From positions 1 through 45,556 of the forward strand of contig SBBL01000099.1 in the NCBI GenBank assembly GCA_005239745.1: 45,556 nucleotides of DNA. Reading direction: 5' to 3'. The notes under the pieces are model-generated. The model was not told the origin of the DNA. It worked only from the letters and a program-made list of their open reading frames with translations, and did no database searches. The DNA comes from Candidatus Troglogloeales bacterium (GTDB lineage: Bacteria > Nitrospirota > Nitrospiria > SBBL01). The position numbers were made by a program, and so were the translations under genes. The stretch's first letter is position 1. Each line of letters opens with the position of its first letter. Shown here piece after piece: positions 42,101 to 45,556 of the stretch.

Positions 42101-45100
42101 GCAATACGCTTGCCAACGCGTGTGACGGGAATTTCGTCTCCATTGAGGGTTAACCGGAACGGAAATTCAGAACTCCCCTTTACCCGAACCTGTGTCTGAC
42201 TGACCGGCAGGATATCTTTATCTCGTAGGTTGATAAAACCGACCTCAGATGTCAGGCCGGCCATGATCTCCTCAAGGGACGGGGTGAATGTGGGGGCCTC
42301 CCGGATCGGTTGCTTGGGCAGAAGTGAGTTGCGATCCGTTAGAGTCTCATGTACAGGCTCCGGCACGACGGACTCGAAACGGCTCGACCGTGTCCCTTCA
42401 CCTAAAACACCACTTGCGGGCAATGACTTTGGATCGGCCGGGACCGGACGGTCTACCTCCGTTGGCATTTTCGCAGAAAGCCCACGATCCGTCTCTGCAA
42501 CAAAGACCTCTCCACCGTCACGACGTCGTTTGACTTCCTTCACAACCCCTTCACCGCACGACCCTTCGGCAAAATTGGCCTTGTTAATTTGTCCGTCCTT
42601 TAGATCAACAAACTGGCTACCCGCATCAAGCGCGTTCCGATGAGACAGATCAATCAGCTCTGACCCACGCGGCATGGAAGTATAGTCAAGTTTCAAGACA
42701 TGCGTTTTTGAACGTATGCCATAGAAGCTATATTTCCCCTCACTATCTGATATCGCCGATGTCCCGTCTTCCAAAAAGACCCTTACCCCGGGGATGCCAA
42801 GCTCGCTAGGTTCTTGACGACGGTTCCGGTTACAGTCCAGAAAGACCTTACCGACAATGTAGCCCTCGCTGCTAAAAACCCCTCCTTGTACTTTTACAAC
42901 TGCCTGTGCCCGATTCGACTCGGTCACCCCACTGAACGCCTGTGCTTTATTGGTGCCATCGCCTTGCAGCGCCCCCGGCCCCACACCTACCCGATAAGTC
43001 AGGGTGACCGTCTCGCCGTTGGCAATGGAACCCAGCGAGAACGAAAGCTTAGGCCCTGCACCACCCGTCGGGTCAGCAATCGCAACACCATTTCGACGGG
43101 CCGTCCCGGTCTGGTACGTAAACCCGGCCGGCAGGACGTCGTCCACATGCAGCAGCGTCAGTGGAGTCGCGACCCCCGTATCATTTTTTACAGCAACGGT
43201 GTAGTCAATCAAATCCGCGATCTCCGCCACGGTACGAGAGGCCTTTTTATCAATAAACAAACCGCTAGCCGGTATCGGATCGAGAGGTACATCCAGAAAA
43301 ACCGGCCCCGTCGCCTCGGTAACCGCAAACTCACCTCCGTATGACCCGGAAGGGTCTATCCGCCTACCTGCAGGAAGCTCCCCAATCGGTACGGTTGAGG
43401 GAAAGCGGTGGCCGTTGGGCGCAATAATAACGAGTTTATACCGGCTTGCCTCAACCAGCGGGAACTCGAATAGCCCGTCCACCCCGGTAACCACCGTACT
43501 GGGCGCCGGAACGATACTCCCGTCGGCAAGACTCTTCTTTACTATCGCCGGCTGACCCGCAAGCCCGCCATTGCCGGCACCTGTCACGTCAATCAGCGTA
43601 ACGGTTACCCCAGGAATCGGTGCGTTGGTCTTGCTGTCGAAAACGATACCGGCTGGATCAATGAGAACCTCCGCCTCAACGCCCGTCGTCTCACACCCCT
43701 GCAGCTTTGCAAGGATTTTATCGTTTTTCACGAGCTGCATCTTCTTGTCGCCTGGCTTGGGGACGGCAGAGTCTTCCGTCTCAACAAACGGTAGTATCCG
43801 GAAAAGCCCTGTGTTGGGGCCGGACTCGGTGGCCACAAACTCTTCCGTGTCACCGGTCAGCTTAGACGTTAGGATAATGACGCCATCCCTGATGGTCGTG
43901 TTCCCCGCATCTATCTGCGTTGGAGAGACATTGCACCCAAGGGCATCCGTCTGCAAGAAAAGCGGATTTCCAAGCCTTGTATGGGTAATAGGCACCTTAT
44001 AGTCGGGGGTATAGTACTTAAGTACCGGGTCGCCAATCTTAACAAGGGTATTAATGGCCGTATCCGTCACATCCTCACCGCTTGGCCCCTTGGTTGTACT
44101 GGTCGCCTTTAGTTCCATACTAAAAGGTCCCCCGCTACCTTTGAGGGGAAGGGTCACCTTGATATAGACGGTAAATGACTCCCCCGGCGCCAATAGTCCG
44201 GTATCCGGTTTGCCGTTTCCATCGGTATCAAATAGCTCTATCAGCTCGCCACCGCCACCGTCCCTAAAGAGGCGGAACGTTGTCCCTGGAGGAAAACTCT
44301 GCTTCCCTTGCTCGATGTCAAACGTGTTAGAAGTATTCCCCTCGTTCGTAAAGACATTATCAAAATGGATGGTTCTGCCAACCGTTGCAGACAAGATGGT
44401 GTCGCCCTTCGCCTTGCCATCAACAGGATCCAGACTAAATTCCCCCCCTACCCGCTTGAGCACCTGGAAATCGGCCGTATTGCTAAGAAATCCTCCGAGA
44501 CTATCATAGGCATACTCAGCCGTGTTCAAAAGGACTCTCGGACCAACACCCCCGTCCACGGTAACGCGGAAAGTGATAGTCCCCGTAGAGGATACACCGG
44601 ACGATGGGACAGAGAAAATCATGACTGTAAGGGTCTGGGTCCCCGCATTGAAGTCGTAGGAGAGGGTGTCCGGCGTATTCCCCTGCTCATCTCCTGCCGC
44701 ATCCGTTAGCACGGTGCCCCCGGAAAGACTCCACCGACCACTACCTGGGACGTAGTTCATCCCGGCCGGGATGCTATCAGTAATCTTAAAATCACGGGCC
44801 GGTCTTGCCCCGACATTCTTATAAGTCAGGGTATAGGTGTGTGGGCCAGATCCCGGTAGGCCGGAAGAGGATGAAACGGCCTTGGTCACATTGATAATGG
44901 CACCCTCCGTAACCTGTACCGTGTCCGTGTTTTTCACCCTCATAGAACGGTCAAAGGTCTCGGCCAATACCTCCACGATCCCCACGTCTCCGGCAACGGC
45001 AGTCGAAGGTACTGTGCCAGAGACAACAAAGTTAAACGTTGCACCGGATGCCAATCCGGTAACGGTGGTAATAGCGGCGGCCCCAGCATCGGCCACGCCA

Positions 45101-45549
45101 TCCCCGTTCACATCTGGGAAAATACCTAAGTTGGAAAAATTAAACTGATCGCCAGTCCCTTGTGCCAAGGAAAGAGAGATCGTATCCTCGCCATTTCCCG
45201 TGTTAATCAGGATGTGCGGGAAGGAGACAGACCCACCGGGTGCAACCGATTTGGTCTGGTTGGCCGTTAAGATAAGCGCTCTGACCTGAAGCACGGTCGT
45301 CTTAAATACATTAGAGCGCAGCTCGTGCCTTTGCCCGGCAGAGGTGTAGGTCATTGTAGAGATGTTTTGGATAGTTATGCCGGCAGGCGGCGCGGCAGCG
45401 TACAGCGGCCCCCCCAACGGACCAAACACAAGTACGCCGGCAAGCCCCAGGGCCGCCCATCGTTGGCCCCCCGGCCACAATCGGAGTCCCGACCTGCACC
45501 CCCGACTGCAGTCGGCTCCCCGACTTTTTCGAAGAAACCCCCTACCCAT
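39118..45549 (-). CDS. Giant DUF11/SdrD-like surface protein with C-terminal beta-barrel
   Basis: 2143 residues. An N-terminal hydrophobic segment (LALAGVLVF-like, here ALGLAGVLVFGPLGGPLYAAA) acts as signal sequence. DUF11/conserved-repeat units start near 218 (VTKAVSSSSGLPGSG) and 765 (FIDKKASRTVAEIADL). A SdrD B-like Ca-binding unit starts near 894 (GYIVGKVFLDCNRNRRQEPSELG, abbreviated). A Big-1-like unit lies near 1196 (GRIVIEAPESVPADG). From about 1290 to the end there is an amphipathic outer-membrane barrel-like region with alternating strands (YGDSSIREYDAQSTQRFYI). No terminal Phe is seen. It resembles large secreted or adhesin-like envelope proteins. The start ATG 45549 lies 8 bases from the window edge; an upstream start is not excluded. 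Confidence 0.8.
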   Translation of the reverse strand: MGRGFLRKSRGADCSRGCRSGLRLWPGGQRWAALGLAGVLVFGPLGGPLYAAAPPAGITIQNISTMTYTSAGQRHELRSNVFKTTVLQVRALILTANQTKSVAPGGSVSFPHILINTGNGEDTISLSLAQGTGDQFNFSNLGIFPDVNGDGVADAGAAAITTVTGLASGATFNFVVSGTVPSTAVAGDVGIVEVLAETFDRSMRVKNTDTVQVTEGAIINVTKAVSSSSGLPGSGPHTYTLTYKNVGARPARDFKITDSIPAGMNYVPGSGRWSLSGGTVLTDAAGDEQGNTPDTLSYDFNAGTQTLTVMIFSVPSSGVSSTGTITFRVTVDGGVGPRVLLNTAEYAYDSLGGFLSNTADFQVLKRVGGEFSLDPVDGKAKGDTILSATVGRTIHFDNVFTNEGNTSNTFDIEQGKQSFPPGTTFRLFRDGGGGELIELFDTDGNGKPDTGLLAPGESFTVYIKVTLPLKGSGGPFSMELKATSTTKGPSGEDVTDTAINTLVKIGDPVLKYYTPDYKVPITHTRLGNPLFLQTDALGCNVSPTQIDAGNTTIRDGVIILTSKLTGDTEEFVATESGPNTGLFRILPFVETEDSAVPKPGDKKMQLVKNDKILAKLQGCETTGVEAEVLIDPAGIVFDSKTNAPIPGVTVTLIDVTGAGNGGLAGQPAIVKKSLADGSIVPAPSTVVTGVDGLFEFPLVEASRYKLVIIAPNGHRFPSTVPIGELPAGRRIDPSGSYGGEFAVTEATGPVFLDVPLDPIPASGLFIDKKASRTVAEIADLIDYTVAVKNDTGVATPLTLLHVDDVLPAGFTYQTGTARRNGVAIADPTGGAGPKLSFSLGSIANGETVTLTYRVGVGPGALQGDGTNKAQAFSGVTESNRAQAVVKVQGGVFSSEGYIVGKVFLDCNRNRRQEPSELGIPGVRVFLEDGTSAISDSEGKYSFYGIRSKTHVLKLDYTSMPRGSELIDLSHRNALDAGSQFVDLKDGQINKANFAEGSCGEGVVKEVKRRRDGGEVFVAETDRGLSAKMPTEVDRPVPADPKSLPASGVLGEGTRSSRFESVVPEPVHETLTDRNSLLPKQPIREAPTFTPSLEEIMAGLTSEVGFINLRDKDILPVSQTQVRVKGSSEFPFRLTLNGDEIPVTRVGKRIASEQEHIAVLEYIGVDLKAGENLLEVSQSDGEKIVGSQAIRVIAPGQLGRIVIEAPESVPADGHAPAEVIVRLMDANGVPVTVRTPVTLEASLGRLQVEDVDSVEPNVQVFIEGGRSEYLLLAPQVPGEGVVRALSGTIRSEARVSFIPDVRPMVAVGIIEGTVNFNNFDSRDLVPAHKADGFEDELRHLTSGSDDDRSVAGGRAALFLKGKIRGNALLTMGYDSDKETRERLFRDIQPDEFYPVYGDSSIREYDAQSTQRFYIRVDKNRSYAMYGDFTTQSSGEVKNLGRYNRNLTGVRVHGENGQFNLNAFASRDSLRHVIDLIPGKGISGPYFLSDPAAIPAPNSEQVEIVTYDRNQPSVTLKTQRMVRFNDYTFDEFSRSLLFRRPIPSVDENLNPVVIRVTYEADQGGKDFWVAGLDGQLKVTDRVELGFSSVDENNPQDDYQLRSGNISFRLGEKTYLIGEGASSHKSSVGSGSGVRTELRHQGERLQARLHSGRTDADFVNPSSGLAQGRMESGLQLTYKMTPRNTLRVEGLQSRDVRTGGERTGLSASVEKHFDNNVRIETGVRHSKETPTPASTVSSVGEFSNTSLRIKVGAQIPTLPQLNVFGEYEQDTDHFSRCFTHGSFTRGGAQTECLKAIAVGGDYQFASRGRVYARHEFVSSIGGRYVLTPSQTQHVTLFGVDTNYMRDGHLFTEYRARDAFSGRETDAAIGLRNLWHLAEGLRMNTSYERTKTLDSSSPTGGGGADGTAVAIGLEYTPMPLWKGTARVERRWGRAGSNFLGSVGLARKLDRDWTFLAKNTFFVADSKDAGSKRGERLQAGLAYRDTDTDVWNALGKYEFKREADSTVAGLTLRRSVHILSMHLHYQPSHRLQVSGRYATKWVKETSNDLYSKNNANLISGRLTYDMKDRWDIGLIARDLFEGDTHQYGLGAEVGYLADSNVWLSGGYNLLGFSDDDLTGQDYTDKGTYFRVRLKFDEDLFSDRLTAIN

Positions 45550-45556
45550 ACAGCCC

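Overview
The window is a gene-dense 45.6 kb bacterial chromosome segment of moderately GC-rich DNA. The outer-membrane secretin, the SLBB/Wzz export pair and a giant surface beta-barrel protein indicate a Gram-negative organism with two membranes. I cannot fix the taxon by reading alone. Proteins with several PCP-reductase-like (BchB/ChlB C-terminal) domains are, to my knowledge, mostly seen in Nitrospirota, NC10 and related phyla, so a Nitrospirota-like lineage is my best guess and is inference only. Nearly everything is chromosomal housekeeping. No phage, CRISPR array or rRNA operon is visible.

Layout: (1) 1-4.75 kb, a tightly overlapping gspD-gspE-gspF secretion/pilus block. (2) 4.9-7.6 kb, a double-CDGSH Fe-S protein, gpsA, thiD and a macro-domain gene. 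(3) 7.6-9.0 kb, an insertion-element scrapyard: an IS1595-type transposase fragment, a frameshifted Uma2 gene, an ISAzo13-type transposase fragment and a complete non-autonomous repeat element. (4) 9.0-14.8 kb, tRNA-Gln, mnmG, and on the minus strand tig-clpP-clpX, whose gaps are filled by copies of the same repeat. (5) 14.8-20.6 kb, a structured non-coding or remnant locus, then dnaG-rpoD, a CAT-anticodon tRNA, a zinc-ribbon coiled-coil gene, an RNase HI gene and the RNase P RNA. (6) 20.6-30 kb, a UvrD helicase fused to a RecB-type Fe-S nuclease, an AbrB/MazF-type toxin-antitoxin pair with a clear operator, a four-domain PCP-reductase-like protein, a phosphomannomutase, rlmN, a second RecB-family Fe-S nuclease, tRNA-Lys next to a truncated copy of its 5' end, and the remains of a GMC oxidoreductase. 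(7) 30-38.4 kb, a PilZ gene, ribBA, cmk, a seven-motif SLBB exporter and Wzz, thiS-thiG and a lone pstB. (8) 38.4-45.5 kb, on the minus strand, a small exported protein and a 2143-residue DUF11/SdrD-like/beta-barrel protein.

How the parts work together: ThiD, ThiS and ThiG belong to thiamine synthesis, and RibBA to riboflavin synthesis. Tig-ClpP-ClpX form a protein-quality module. DnaG and RpoD form part of a macromolecular-synthesis operon. SLBB, Wzz, PilZ and the giant surface protein suggest a surface-polysaccharide or attachment function.

The most striking non-genic feature is a dispersed repeat of about 178 bp with 17-bp terminal inverted repeats. It has two complete copies, each flanked by a 4-bp target duplication, and many decayed copies. 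One complete copy sits exactly on the clpX stop codon. A second palindromic family has invaded the helicase coding sequence without breaking the frame. Three gene starts (dnaG, the helicase, tig) need correction from the longest open frame, because a promoter, RNase P RNA or a well-placed Shine-Dalgarno shows where translation must begin.
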